Notes under the pieces: generated by a model
Database searches by the model: none
Told to the model about the DNA's origin: nothing
Seen by the model: the letters and a program-made list of their open reading frames with translations, nothing else
Program-made: the position numbers and the translations under genes
DNA from: Owenweeksia hongkongensis DSM 17368
Lineage (GTDB): Bacteria; Bacteroidota; Bacteroidia; Flavobacteriales; Schleiferiaceae
NCBI RefSeq assembly: GCF_000236705.1
Contig: NC_016599.1
Coordinates: 2,852,001 to 2,916,000, forward strand
Length of the DNA stretch: 64,000 bases
Direction: 5' to 3'
Shown: in pieces, positions 16,537 to 26,487 of the stretch
Numbering within the stretch: the stretch's first letter is position 1
Layout of the letters: every line of letters starts with the position of its first letter

Positions 16537-18657
16537 ATGAAAACTCAAACTACTCAAATGTTGAAAGCAGTACTTCTCATAGTATTAATCTCCTGTGTCA
16601 AAGTGCATGCTCAAAGCCCATACGTGCTGGATAAATCTTTTACCATCTCTAATAGTGGTTCAAATATTTTTGACATGGTGGAGGATGAACAAGGAAATAT
16701 GTATGTAACCGGGAATAGCAGAACCACCGGAATGTTTCAATCCACACCTCCAACTAAAGTGTCTGCAGGCAAAGCCTATGTTCTTAAAATAGATAGTATG
16801 GGAGATATTGCTTGGGTAAAATACTTGGGAGGCAATGGATATTGCTTAGGAAAAAGTGTTGCTTTGGCTCCTGATGGAAATCTCGTGATTGGGGGATATT
16901 TGGATTCAGGGATAACAAGTACGAACATCAATGGACTGCAAAATTATACAAATGGAGGTCAGAATGATAACTTCATAATGAAGCTGGATACTTCGGGAAG
17001 TTTAATTTGGTTCAAAGTATTTCTTGGTTCGGGTACGGTATATAATGAATCTTCATTTGGTGAATTGGCGGTAGGTGGAAATGGAGATATATATGCAACT
17101 GGATCTTTTCAAGGAGCGGTTGATTTTGACCCGGGAGCAGGAACATCTTTTGGATTTTCAATAGGTAGTTTCCATTCTGACATTTTCCTATTGAAGCTAA
17201 ACTCGCAAGGTGAATTTAGATGGGCAAAGAGTATGGGGGCAGGTAATAGGGACTATGGAATGGCCTTGTCTCTTGATGCCTCTGAGAATATAATCATTGG
17301 GGGCTCATTTTCGGACACAGTAGATTTTGATCCGGGTACGCCAATAGGAATTATTGGTTCAACTCCATTGCAGCTTGTACTTGGTACAATACCAATGGAA
17401 GACTGCTACATAGCAAAGTACGACTCCTCTGGCTCTTTTGGGTGGGTAAAGAGTTTTGGTGGTCGTAATGCAGATCGCCTCAAGAGTCTTCAGCTTGATA
17501 GTATGGATAATATATATACGGCTGGGTGGTTTACTGATACTATGGATTTGGATCCAGGTTTAGGCAATTATCAATTAATTCCAAAAGGCTTATATGGTTC
17601 AGATGGATTTGTACAGAAACTTGACGCAAATGGCAATTTGATATGGGGGAAGGGTTTTGGGGCGCCTGTAGTAAATGATCAGGTGGTATCAATAGCTGTG
17701 GGTAAACATGGACATGTGTTGGTAACTGGAGTTTTTGATGATTCTATTGAGTTTAATCCAGGTTCAGGAGTATATTACCCTGGTGACACAAGTAAACCTT
17801 TTAGCATATCCGGCTTGATAGAGTTTGATGGCAATGGACAATTTATTTGGGCTCAGCCTTTACAAAGCAATTACGTTTATGGGGCCGGAGTTGGTTATAG
17901 GCATAGTGGTAAACCTTTCATATTTGGCAGATTCAAAGGTGATTTGGACATTGACCCCACTATGAAAGGTGAGCATATACTAAACACCCCTTTTCAGACT
18001 AACACCTTTTTCTATCAGTTAGATAGATGCGGTGGGACACTTGATACCATTACTGATACGGTATGTGGCTATACAATATTTCAAGACAGTGCTCTGGGAA
18101 AATCGGGACTGTATACTTTTCCTTCACTATCCAAAGCAGGATGTGATAGCATCATTGTTTTGGATTTGACAATAGATTCATTAAATGATGGCGTACGCTT
18201 TCTAGACTCCACAACTTTTGAAGCTGCGGAACCAGCAGCTTCTTATGCATGGTATAATTGCACGAAAGGTACTTTTGTACCCAATGAAACGACTCGTTAT
18301 TTTTCACCCACTGATAATCAGTTGTACGCAGTATTGGTTTATAGAGATGCATGTTCAGAGCTTTCGGATTGTATTTCCCTTACCCACATTTCAACCCCCG
18401 AGTTAGATATTCGAGAATTCCAAATCTATCCTAACCCGGTGAATAATGAACTTGTAATTAAGTCAGTTGATTTTGCGAGCAAAAATGTGCAGGTAAAGCT
18501 ATACAGCTTGAACGGGGCATTGATTAAGGATTTTGGAAATATGAATTTTTCAGATGAGCGCCAAAAACTGGACTTTAGGTTAGTTGCAAAAGGTATCTAT
18601 ATGTTAAAACTACAGGATGGGAATAGGCCTGAATACTTCAAGGTGATAAAGAAATAA
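16537..18657 (+). CDS. T9SS-secreted beta-propeller-like protein
   Basis: 706 residues. The signal peptide (1-26, ending KVHAQ) precedes about seven repeated blades with DFDPG (also DLDPG, EFNPG, DIDPT), GNIYATG-like strands and [FI]..KLD..G...W.K, the SBBP-repeat pattern. Past residue 490 lies a cysteine-containing module (CGGTLDTITDTVCGYT) seen before sorting domains in Bacteroidota cargo. The T9SS type A tail is IYPNPVNNELVIKS ... KGIYMLKLQD. It is likely a surface or released protein; ligand unknown. The start is shared head-to-head with an open frame on the other strand. A TAGGTTTG at 16462-16469 could be its -7 element. Confidence 0.85.
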   Translation: MKTQTTQMLKAVLLIVLISCVKVHAQSPYVLDKSFTISNSGSNIFDMVEDEQGNMYVTGNSRTTGMFQSTPPTKVSAGKAYVLKIDSMGDIAWVKYLGGNGYCLGKSVALAPDGNLVIGGYLDSGITSTNINGLQNYTNGGQNDNFIMKLDTSGSLIWFKVFLGSGTVYNESSFGELAVGGNGDIYATGSFQGAVDFDPGAGTSFGFSIGSFHSDIFLLKLNSQGEFRWAKSMGAGNRDYGMALSLDASENIIIGGSFSDTVDFDPGTPIGIIGSTPLQLVLGTIPMEDCYIAKYDSSGSFGWVKSFGGRNADRLKSLQLDSMDNIYTAGWFTDTMDLDPGLGNYQLIPKGLYGSDGFVQKLDANGNLIWGKGFGAPVVNDQVVSIAVGKHGHVLVTGVFDDSIEFNPGSGVYYPGDTSKPFSISGLIEFDGNGQFIWAQPLQSNYVYGAGVGYRHSGKPFIFGRFKGDLDIDPTMKGEHILNTPFQTNTFFYQLDRCGGTLDTITDTVCGYTIFQDSALGKSGLYTFPSLSKAGCDSIIVLDLTIDSLNDGVRFLDSTTFEAAEPAASYAWYNCTKGTFVPNETTRYFSPTDNQLYAVLVYRDACSELSDCISLTHISTPELDIREFQIYPNPVNNELVIKSVDFASKNVQVKLYSLNGALIKDFGNMNFSDERQKLDFRLVAKGIYMLKLQDGNRPEYFKVIKK

Positions 18658-18658
18658 G

Positions 18659-19072
18659 CTAAACCGTTGCCACACATTTTAACTCAATTGCGATAGGGGT
18701 AGGCAATGCATTAATGGCAATTGTGGTTCTGCAGGGTTTTGGGTCGATATTCTTAAAATACTCCGCATAAACCCTGTTGAAAGTTTGAAAGTCACGTTTC
18801 ATATCCACCAAAAAAACCTGAATATCTACCAACTTATCCCAGCTGCTTCCGTTTTCTTCAAGTATAGCTTTTACATTGGCAAATACTGAGTGTACCTGAG
18901 CTTCAAAGTCAAAGCTTTTAAAGTTTCCATTGTGATCTAATTCTAATCCAGGTACGCCAGAATCATTGGCATCACTACCAGCTATGCGCGGTCCTACTCC
19001 GCTTAGAAAAAGGATGTCGCCAACTTTGCGTGCTAGTGGATATAAACCTACGGGCTTTGGTGCTTTGCTCAT
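18659..19072 (-). CDS. RidA (YjgF/UK114) family protein, possibly aminomuconate deaminase
   Basis: 137 residues, full family length. It has the RidA signature CRTTIAINALP with the carboxylate-binding arginine (Arg115) and the conserved glutamate (Glu130 in AIELKCVATV), at the 15-residue spacing of E. coli RidA Arg105/Glu120. RidA hydrolyses reactive enamines/imines; the subgroup starting with a long VGLYPLARKVGD also includes 2-aminomuconate deaminases. The aminomuconic semialdehyde dehydrogenase-like gene at 48004 fits that reading, but it is 29 kb away. The gene converges on the propeller gene with one base between stops. Confidence 0.88.
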   Translation of the reverse strand: MSKAPKPVGLYPLARKVGDILFLSGVGPRIAGSDANDSGVPGLELDHNGNFKSFDFEAQVHSVFANVKAILEENGSSWDKLVDIQVFLVDMKRDFQTFNRVYAEYFKNIDPKPCRTTIAINALPTPIAIELKCVATV

Positions 19073-19128
19073 GATGTAATTGAAATTTTGCCAAAAGTAA
19101 GAGGCTCGTTTTATTTGAAGCAGAAATG

Positions 19129-21246
19129 CTACTCGTTTTTAATCATTTTCTCCGTAAGAAGTTCTTCATCATTCGCATAAACGCGCAAAACATACTGGCC
19201 TATTCTTAATGGAGAGAGGTTAAATATTATCTCGTTTAACCCCGCAGTACCGTTCTGATCAATGATTTTGGCTACCATACTTCCTTGCATATCATATATG
19301 TAAGCAGAAACACGCTGGTCGCTCGGAAGGTTAAATTGAGCGACTACACTTCCTGAAAAGGGGTTTGGATAAATACCATTAGCATTACCCGACTGGATTT
19401 TGGGAACGATATATGTCCCTTCAGAAGAGCACCCTCTAGCGTCAGTCACTTGGTAGTAGATCGTATCGCCATCACAAAGGCTGTCGATATAGTTGGCAGA
19501 AGTTGTAGCACTATTAAAGTTGAAGGTATACGGAGCAACACCACCAGAGGCTTTAAGGTTTAATGTGCCTGAGCAAAAAACTGGATCACCACTTATTTCT
19601 GGAGCAGAAATAACCTTAGCCGAATCAGGGCTGTTTAGTCTATTGATCCATGTGCCACTACCTGTATTTGCCAAACCATAAAATCCAGCTACCCACACCT
19701 CGCCTGGGTTATTGTGTCTTTTTTGTATTCCAAAGTAATCTCCCCAACGCTCGTAACTATCACTATGCTTATCTACATAATTACCACCTTCTTTTAATCT
19801 TACCAAAGTGGAGTGTGTACTATCATTTGCAAAGTAAACTGCTCCTACACCGGGGAAATCAGTAGGTGAGGCAAAATCAAAACCAATAATAGATTCTACA
19901 TCACAATCCTCGTTTCCGGCAAAGGCGATATTGGGATAACCAAAATCTAATACGGGATCCGCTATGATAGTTCCTGAAATTTTCTGCTGAGGAGTTGCGG
20001 GGTTCGTTATCATTCCATGATAAATGGAAGAAAAACCTGTGGCGGGATTTATACTGTTTGAAACAAATTGAATCCAGTCTCCGTTGGTGATTGCTCCTAA
20101 TACCCGGCCATCATTGGTTTGAAGTCCTTTGGTTGGATCATTGAGATCGGTGTCTTGTTGTCGACCATTAGGAGGAACGCCATAATTTGGGGTGGTCTTT
20201 CCCATTTCTACAGTAAGCTGGGTAGTAGGGTCATCTAAAGTACCGTCAATGTACATTACAAAAATGGTGTCATTGGTCACGTCAAAGTTTCGGTTTGAAA
20301 GAAAGTATTGCCGATCTCCATCTTGATTAATATTCTGAACGGGATGAATATTTCGGGTAAATTTATTATTGAACTGAACCTGGCTATAAAGCTTATTGGG
20401 AAGAATAGAGTCATTGTTGTAACCTGCGCTTTTGTCTAGTTGCCAGATGACAGAACCATCAAATCCTACTTGCCATGTCACATTAGGTACAATTAAGTTT
20501 CCGGTAATAAAAAGTTCATTTTCCGTCAGGCTTATGGCGGGAAAGTCTGTCCAACGATTGTTATTTAATGGATTTCCAGGAAGCTCATACACATACCATG
20601 GATCAATTGGATTGTTGCTACTAGAAAATGCAACAACAATACGGCTAGAGGAAGGCTCACTGTCCTTTAAGAATACAAGGATGAATCGATCGGCTTTTTC
20701 ATCATAAACCATTTTTGGATCAAAGTATCTACCGGTAATATTGCCTTGTGCAATTTGGTTGAGAGACAGTAAGTTGAAAGGTTTGAATAAAGTAGAATCG
20801 GCTTCTATGTCATAAGCCCAAACGGTGCTGTTTATTGCTGCAACTAGCTTTCCATTGTTGGAAATAGCCATTGTGTTGTCATTTGGTATCCCCCCGGAAT
20901 ATTCACGCTCAGGACCTATGGGAGGTTGAAAAGTTATATTATATCCAGGCCCAATCTGGGGCTGGGGAGCAGTAGATTGAGTTTTTTTATTGTTGGCCGG
21001 AGCCTGCTTTCTGGGAAACATTTCACGGCTCTTTATTTTTTGACGCATCAAAAAGGAGCGGTAGCTATCCCCGTCAGGAGAAGGGGCTTCTATATTTTTT
21101 AATTGGGCATTAAAGTCAGGTTTAGCTTCTTTGGGAACAAATGTGTGACTTTTCGTTATGGTATAGCTCTTTCTGGAATTTGGGGTTTGACCCAAAAGGT
21201 TAAGTGCCAAACAGAAAAATAGAAACGAGGATAGTATTCTCAACAT
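19129..21246 (-). CDS. T9SS-secreted protein with proline-rich N-terminus
   Basis: 705 residues from the ATG at 21246 (a TTG seven codons upstream is in frame but less likely). Signal peptide LRILSSFLFFCLALNLLGQ, then a basic, Pro/Gln-rich stretch to about residue 95, then a large beta-rich domain with NNGKLVAAINSTVWAYD, DEKADRFILVFL and CDVESIIGFDF, propeller-like in spacing. A ~75-residue SprB-like repeat (GDPVFCSGTLNLKASGGVAP ... DARGCS) comes before the T9SS tail (GIYPNPFSGSVV ... GQYVLRVYAN). It is likely extracellular; no catalytic motif is seen. Confidence 0.82.
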   Translation of the reverse strand: MLRILSSFLFFCLALNLLGQTPNSRKSYTITKSHTFVPKEAKPDFNAQLKNIEAPSPDGDSYRSFLMRQKIKSREMFPRKQAPANNKKTQSTAPQPQIGPGYNITFQPPIGPEREYSGGIPNDNTMAISNNGKLVAAINSTVWAYDIEADSTLFKPFNLLSLNQIAQGNITGRYFDPKMVYDEKADRFILVFLKDSEPSSSRIVVAFSSSNNPIDPWYVYELPGNPLNNNRWTDFPAISLTENELFITGNLIVPNVTWQVGFDGSVIWQLDKSAGYNNDSILPNKLYSQVQFNNKFTRNIHPVQNINQDGDRQYFLSNRNFDVTNDTIFVMYIDGTLDDPTTQLTVEMGKTTPNYGVPPNGRQQDTDLNDPTKGLQTNDGRVLGAITNGDWIQFVSNSINPATGFSSIYHGMITNPATPQQKISGTIIADPVLDFGYPNIAFAGNEDCDVESIIGFDFASPTDFPGVGAVYFANDSTHSTLVRLKEGGNYVDKHSDSYERWGDYFGIQKRHNNPGEVWVAGFYGLANTGSGTWINRLNSPDSAKVISAPEISGDPVFCSGTLNLKASGGVAPYTFNFNSATTSANYIDSLCDGDTIYYQVTDARGCSSEGTYIVPKIQSGNANGIYPNPFSGSVVAQFNLPSDQRVSAYIYDMQGSMVAKIIDQNGTAGLNEIIFNLSPLRIGQYVLRVYANDEELLTEKMIKNE

Positions 21247-21346
21247 AGGGAGTAAAATAAAGGACAATGTGCTAAAATAAGATAAAGCAACGAAAGGTGA
21301 AGGTATGCCGCGTTGATATTAGGAAATGAAGGAGTTTACTTCTTAA

Positions 21347-21997
21347 CTACTGAATACCATTCCATTCATTGTAAAATTGATAAAGAAAAGATTCCATAAA
21401 CTCATGCCGATGCTCCGCCATCTTTCTTCCCGTTTTTGTGTTCATTTTGTCTTTTAGCAAAAGGAGCTTTTCATAAAAGTGATTGATGGTAGGAGCGGTG
21501 CTAGCCTTGTATTCTTCCTTACTCATCTTTAGGTCTGGTTTTATTTCTGGATTGTAAATTTCGCGACCTTTATGCCCTCCATAATTAAAAGTTCGCGCAA
21601 TACCGATGGCACCCATAGCATCCAGCCTATCTGCATCCTGAACTATATCTAACTCTGGGGAGTGGAAGGTTTGCTCTTCATTCCCACCTTTATAGGATAT
21701 ATGTTTAATAATATTTATAACATGCTCGGTAGTTTCCTGATCTAGCGCAAGCGAACTGAGAAAATCCCGCGCTTTGGCAGGGCCTATTTCTTCATTTCCA
21801 TTATGAAACTTAGAATCAGCAATATCGTGCAGCAAAGCACCAAGTTCAACAACTAGGAGGTTTGCATTTTCTTCTGCTTGAGAAATGGTGCAGGCGGTTT
21901 TCCACACCCGTTCTATGTGAAACCAGTCATGACCACCCTCTGCATCTTTAAGTTCTTGTTTTACAAAGTTTACCGTTTTGCTGATGTACTTTTTCAT
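21347..21997 (-). CDS. HD domain phosphohydrolase, YedJ-like
   Basis: 216 residues from the ATG at 21997 (the in-frame TTG at 22006 is rejected). Metal-site residues of the HD superfamily are in place: HDWFHIERV (His23, Asp24, His27), LLHDIADSK (His57-Asp58), a later His in HISYKGG and QDADRLDAMGAIGIART. This matches the YedJ/YpgQ branch, linked to nucleotide or other phosphate ester hydrolysis; the substrate is unproven. It is a single gene between two secreted-protein genes and is separated from the next one upstream by a terminator. Confidence 0.9.
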   Translation of the reverse strand: MKKYISKTVNFVKQELKDAEGGHDWFHIERVWKTACTISQAEENANLLVVELGALLHDIADSKFHNGNEEIGPAKARDFLSSLALDQETTEHVINIIKHISYKGGNEEQTFHSPELDIVQDADRLDAMGAIGIARTFNYGGHKGREIYNPEIKPDLKMSKEEYKASTAPTINHFYEKLLLLKDKMNTKTGRKMAEHRHEFMESFLYQFYNEWNGIQ

Positions 21998-22024
21998 AGT
22001 AAACAAAGGAAGTGATTAGAAACA

Positions 22025-22055
22025 AAAAAGCAGCGACCAATGGCCGCTGCTTTTT
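22025..22055 (-). terminator. Rho-independent terminator
   Basis: AAAAAGCAGCG / CGCTGCTTTTT form an 11-bp stem followed by a T run on the minus strand, 21 bp past the stop of the gene ending at 22077. Confidence 0.88.
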
Positions 22056-22076
22056 CTATAAGATAAATAGTTGCTT

Positions 22077-23726
22077 TTAGTCCTTCAAGCTAATTTTAAC
22101 CATTACGTCTTCTTTCTGCTTTTTGTAAGCTTCAAAAATAAACTCGGTTTCAGATATTTTCAAAATTTTAGAAGGCTGAAACTGGTATAGACGAACGCCT
22201 TTGGCATCACGCATATCTAGTATTGTTTCTTTTTGCATCTCACCATTAGAATCGTCCACTAGATAGGCGGTAAGGTTTCCATCGCGTCCGTCCGAGTAAG
22301 TGTCCGGAGCTTCGTCAAATGGGAGATCCATGTTTTTTTCATTATCAATGAATAGCAGATAGTGATAGCCTGCATCATAGTGGTGGCGGAACGACATTGA
22401 TCCCAGTCCAGCTCTACCTACCTGACTTTTCGGTAATTTAGTCATCCATGCAAGGTTTCCTGTTGGGTCTATTTTGCTTACAAGCATATCATTATAATGA
22501 TATGTGTAATATGTAGATGATCCTCCACGACTGTTGGTGGTTGTGTGTTGAACTACATAGTTTTGTTCGCCTATCATTACTATACTACCATCTTCCATAA
22601 ACTGTAGCTTGCGCAATTTCAGTTTATAAAACTCTGACTCCCCCTTATCTTCTTTCTTAGTGTTCTTTTTACGGGTGCGCTTGCTTTCATACTGGTTCAG
22701 TACTTCCAGTGGAATGGCATGTGTTTGCTGATCGTAAGTGGTGCCATCTTTTTTGAGTTTTGCGTAAAAAATCCCTTCCGCATCGCCACGAGAATCGGTA
22801 TTATTATAAAAACCAGCTATCACCATTTTGTCATCACTGGTTTCATATAACCATACGCTGCTAATGAATTTATCGTCTAAGCTTGGGGTACTTTGTTCAA
22901 GACGTTTACCAGCTGTAGTTCTCTTTAGCATTTCTATATGATAGTTGGGCTCATCTTTGCTACCTTTCTTGGTGGTTCGGGTACTGTTGTCATCAAATAC
23001 GGTAGACATAATATATGCATTGGCATCATTGTCAATCGCATAGTCTATTATATTCATTTTCTTCTCGGTGTAAGGCATACGCTGTACTTCACCCCAAATT
23101 TCCTTAAGGTCAGTGTCAAACACATGAAGCCCTATTTTGTCAAAGCTCTTAGAGTCATTTTTTACAGTAGGTACCATGCGGTATTGCACCAAGAGTTTGG
23201 ACTTATCGGCAGATTGATAAAAATCAAATTTATCCGTTACTCCAAAAGACATTACACTAAACATGCCTCCAGCAAGATGCTGAGTACCCATTGAGGCTCC
23301 TGCAATTTTTCCGCGTGTGGTGACAAGTAATTTTTCACTTCCGTTATACTTCCCCGCCTCAAAATCTACAGCTCTGCAAAATAGCTGTTCGCTTTTGCGG
23401 CCTTTGTCATAAATAGAATAGAATACGTAGTATTCATCACCAATCTTTTTAATGGTTTCCAGTGAATAGGATTTAGGCATCTCTAGCTCTATTCGGTTGG
23501 TCTCCTTCATTGTCTTCACATCAAACCTTTGAATGATAGCGGTCTTCTTATCTATTTTTATAGAAAAGACTTGATCATCTAGTTGGAAGTAACTTTTAGA
23601 TTGAGCATCTACTACTTTGTAGGGTTCACTTATTTCAAAATCAATCTTCTTTGGCTCATGGTATTGGCCAAAGCTTAATGATGAGCATAGCAGAGCTAAG
23701 CCCATAAAAAGGCTAGTTTTAGTCAT
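22077..23726 (-). CDS. Secreted protein of unknown function
   Basis: 549 residues with a clear signal peptide (LFMGLALLCSSLSFGQ) and no T9SS tail or membrane span, so periplasmic or outer-membrane-associated. The body is beta-rich with repeated short strands (VFSIKID, YYVFYSIYDKG, HVFDTDLKEIWGE, MVIAGFYNN), suggesting a propeller-like fold. A basic stretch with SKRTRKKNTKKEDKG occurs near residue 355. I do not recognise a named family; similar lone proteins are common in Bacteroidota. It ends at a good terminator and starts 82 bp from the divergent membrane protein gene. Confidence 0.75.
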   Translation of the reverse strand: MTKTSLFMGLALLCSSLSFGQYHEPKKIDFEISEPYKVVDAQSKSYFQLDDQVFSIKIDKKTAIIQRFDVKTMKETNRIELEMPKSYSLETIKKIGDEYYVFYSIYDKGRKSEQLFCRAVDFEAGKYNGSEKLLVTTRGKIAGASMGTQHLAGGMFSVMSFGVTDKFDFYQSADKSKLLVQYRMVPTVKNDSKSFDKIGLHVFDTDLKEIWGEVQRMPYTEKKMNIIDYAIDNDANAYIMSTVFDDNSTRTTKKGSKDEPNYHIEMLKRTTAGKRLEQSTPSLDDKFISSVWLYETSDDKMVIAGFYNNTDSRGDAEGIFYAKLKKDGTTYDQQTHAIPLEVLNQYESKRTRKKNTKKEDKGESEFYKLKLRKLQFMEDGSIVMIGEQNYVVQHTTTNSRGGSSTYYTYHYNDMLVSKIDPTGNLAWMTKLPKSQVGRAGLGSMSFRHHYDAGYHYLLFIDNEKNMDLPFDEAPDTYSDGRDGNLTAYLVDDSNGEMQKETILDMRDAKGVRLYQFQPSKILKISETEFIFEAYKKQKEDVMVKISLKD

Positions 23727-23808
23727 AATGTATTTAAGATATTAGAATTATTAAGAGGTATGCGTTACTAAAAAATTGTTCGGGTGCCAATATAGAAAGA
23801 AAAACAAA

Positions 23809-24603
23809 ATGCCCTTAAGGGTGTGTTATACACCTATAATATTTTCATTTGTAAAAAAAATCTTCAACTTGGAACAACCTTCTATTTACCCTTTTGGGAT
23901 AAGAATTGACGAACCAGTGACCATGATTACGGATGTGCTGGTAGCTATAGTATGCATCATTGCCGCGCTAAAACTCCGAAAGTATTCGGATGGCAGTGGA
24001 ACTCACAAAATCATCATATCTTATTTTGCCATGATGGGCGTGGCTACTTTTATTGGAGGAGTATTTGGCCATGGTTTTCTTTATGCTTTGGGCTTTTACT
24101 GGAAACTTCCTGGTTGGCTATTGAGCATGTTGGCGGTAAACTTTTTGGAGCGGGTGATGATTCGTTACTCTAAGCCTATTTTGAGTACCAAAGGGCATAA
24201 ATTTTTCTCTTGGTTCAATATTGTGGAGCTTCTCACATTTATGGCTTTGGCGTTTGCCACGCTTAACTTTTTATATGTAGAAATTCATTCCACTTATGGC
24301 TTTTTAGTGGTAGTGTTTGGTTTTTGTGTTTTCAATTATAGAAGGCGCAATCGCACCAAAGCTGTAAAGCTGATGATGATAGCCGTAGCTATGATTTTTA
24401 TCTGCTCAGTAATTTTTGTTGCAGAATTGAGCATCAGCAAATGGTTTAACCATGCGGATCTTGCTCATATCTTTATGGCCATAGGAGCAATTTTCTTCTA
24501 CTACGCTTCCAAAGAAATGATGCTTGAAACCCAAAATGGCAAAGACTTAAAGGAAGCGGAGGGTAAAGACAGCTTGAGAGAAAAACGCTTCTCGCATGTT
24601 TAA
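23809..24603 (+). CDS. Multi-pass membrane protein of unknown function
   Basis: 264 residues from the ATG at 23809 (a TTG at 23776 is in frame; another ATG lies at about residue 44 of the longer form, just before the first span). About seven hydrophobic spans are visible, including VTMITDVLVAIVCIIAALKL, ATFIGGVFGHGFLYALGF and HIFMAIGAIFFYYAS. Charged loops carry GHGFLY and HADLAHIFM histidines, which could hold metal or haem but are not diagnostic. The polar tail (KDLKEAEGKDSLREKRF) is probably cytoplasmic. No family is claimed. It converges on the antiporter gene with 13 bp between. Confidence 0.72.
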   Translation: MPLRVCYTPIIFSFVKKIFNLEQPSIYPFGIRIDEPVTMITDVLVAIVCIIAALKLRKYSDGSGTHKIIISYFAMMGVATFIGGVFGHGFLYALGFYWKLPGWLLSMLAVNFLERVMIRYSKPILSTKGHKFFSWFNIVELLTFMALAFATLNFLYVEIHSTYGFLVVVFGFCVFNYRRRNRTKAVKLMMIAVAMIFICSVIFVAELSISKWFNHADLAHIFMAIGAIFFYYASKEMMLETQNGKDLKEAEGKDSLREKRFSHV

Positions 24604-24616
24604 GTCCTGAACTTTC

Positions 24617-26431
24617 TTAATGCGCCTCTGCGATATAGGCTAGCTTCATTCCTTTTTCAAATTGAGGTAAATCACGGCTTACCACCATTGGATCTTCCTC
24701 TTTGCGTAAAATAAATAATGGAATTATACTTCCGCGGTTGGCTTTTAGAATGGAGTCATATTCCTCGCGATCTTGGCAGCTATCTACGGCCATATCTTTG
24801 TGTTGACGTATGGCTTGCGCTAAATTTAGGTAGTCCACGTCCGCGCCAAAAAGTACGTTTCGCGGAAGGTCAATATCTTTGAGCTCCAGCTCTTTTTTAC
24901 TGCAAAGGCGGTACACATTTTCTTCACCAAATTCTTCAGCAAAATACTTGTTGGCTAGGTTGTTTACCTCGCTGCTACTGGTAAGAGCCATAAGTCGCCC
25001 AATATTTGTGAGATCTAAATCCTCAAAAACATTGTCTCCCAAAATGTTGCCTTCATATACATCAAAACCCATGCGCTGTGCTTCTCGGATATTAGCTTGA
25101 GAAGTATCGGCTAAAGTAACCTGAACATCATATTGCTTTAAAAAATTGGCTAAAAAGCGTGAGTTTTCATTAGCTCCAGCTAAAAGGAAGCCCTTAGGTT
25201 CTGCACGTTGCACTTTCAGCAATTTGGCCAAAGGCTTAGCTGTTCCTCCTTGCAATACTACAGTTCCCACAATTACTAAAAAGGTAAGCGGGAGGATAAG
25301 TTCTGCTTGCTCGGCATCAATCGGAGCATCTGTGGTGTTGCTCAGCTGAAGTGCAAATAGAGAAGCTACGGCTGCAGCTACAATTCCTTTTGGACCTACC
25401 CAGGCCATAAAGATTATTTCACGCCAGTTGAACTTGCTACCCAAAGTACTTAGCCAAACTATAAGTGGGCGGATAATCAACACAACTACGCCAAATAGAA
25501 GAACAGCATCCCAGCCAAGTTTTTCAAGCTGTACCATGTCAATTCTGCTGGAAAGCAGGATAAACAAGACGGAGATTAGAATAATACTGATATCCTCTTT
25601 AAAGGAGAGTATTTTCTTAAATTCCTCAATCTTTATGTTGGCAACTACAATTCCCATAAAGGTGGCCGCCATAAGGCCTGCTTCATGAGAAATCATTTCT
25701 GAAAAGCTAAATGCAAAGATTACTAGACCCAGGGCGACCACATTTCTAAGGTAGCCAGGGATTCTATTCTTAAGTAAAATCCAACGCATGAACAGTGCGG
25801 CAAGACCACCAACGAATACTCCAGAGGCTATGGTGATAAAAAAGGTTTTTAGAACCTCTATAGTGTCTGCGTTTTCAAAATGACCGATTTGAATAAACTC
25901 ATATACCAATACGGCAATTAGTGCTCCGATAGGATCGATTACAATTCCCTCCCATTTTAGCACATTGTTTATCCGTTCATTAGGTCGTGTGTTCCGCAGT
26001 ATAGGAATTACCACAGTAGGACCAGAAACAATGATAAGAGCTCCAAATAGGAAAGCCAGACGATAATTTAGCCCAAGCAAATAATGAGCAGCAAGGCCAC
26101 CCAGACCAAGCGTAATGATGGGGCCAAAAATCAGGAGATTTCGCACAACTCCGGCCTGGTGCCGAATATCTTTGAGCTTGAGTGTAAGTCCCCCTTCAAA
26201 AAGAATGATCCCAACCGAAATAGAAACAAAAGCAAAGAGTAAGTCGCCAGAAAAAATCTGGTCACCATCAAGCAACTTATCCCCGTAAGGAGTGAAAAAA
26301 GTAGATAAAGGACCGAGCGCAAGGCCAATCATTATAAGAGGTATGATAGCCGGAACTTTGATTTTCCATGCTAACCACTGCGCCAATACACTGAGTATTA
26401 AAATACTCGCTAGTTCTATCATTCCTTCCAT
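24617..26431 (-). CDS. Sodium:proton antiporter (CPA1/NhaP type) with C-terminal RCK_N domain
   Basis: 604 residues. Residues 1-400 are a cation:proton antiporter with 12-13 spans; GIVIDPIGALIAVLVYEF holds the conserved acidic residue of the ion site. The C-terminal ~190 residues carry a Rossmann-type RCK/TrkA-N fold (GFLLAGANENSRFLANFL ... VTLADTSQANIREAQRMG), which in related transporters senses NAD(H), nucleotides or ions. It likely exchanges Na+ or K+ for H+ across the inner membrane, a common need in marine bacteria. The start at 26431 gives EGMIELASILILSVLAQWL. It is 56 bp past arsC, possibly a read-through unit. Confidence 0.92.
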   Translation of the reverse strand: MEGMIELASILILSVLAQWLAWKIKVPAIIPLIMIGLALGPLSTFFTPYGDKLLDGDQIFSGDLLFAFVSISVGIILFEGGLTLKLKDIRHQAGVVRNLLIFGPIITLGLGGLAAHYLLGLNYRLAFLFGALIIVSGPTVVIPILRNTRPNERINNVLKWEGIVIDPIGALIAVLVYEFIQIGHFENADTIEVLKTFFITIASGVFVGGLAALFMRWILLKNRIPGYLRNVVALGLVIFAFSFSEMISHEAGLMAATFMGIVVANIKIEEFKKILSFKEDISIILISVLFILLSSRIDMVQLEKLGWDAVLLFGVVVLIIRPLIVWLSTLGSKFNWREIIFMAWVGPKGIVAAAVASLFALQLSNTTDAPIDAEQAELILPLTFLVIVGTVVLQGGTAKPLAKLLKVQRAEPKGFLLAGANENSRFLANFLKQYDVQVTLADTSQANIREAQRMGFDVYEGNILGDNVFEDLDLTNIGRLMALTSSSEVNNLANKYFAEEFGEENVYRLCSKKELELKDIDLPRNVLFGADVDYLNLAQAIRQHKDMAVDSCQDREEYDSILKANRGSIIPLFILRKEEDPMVVSRDLPQFEKGMKLAYIAEAH

Positions 26432-26487
26432 AGGTCCTTATGCTCTTTGGGCTAAATATCGGATAAATTGATAATATCGGACTACAC

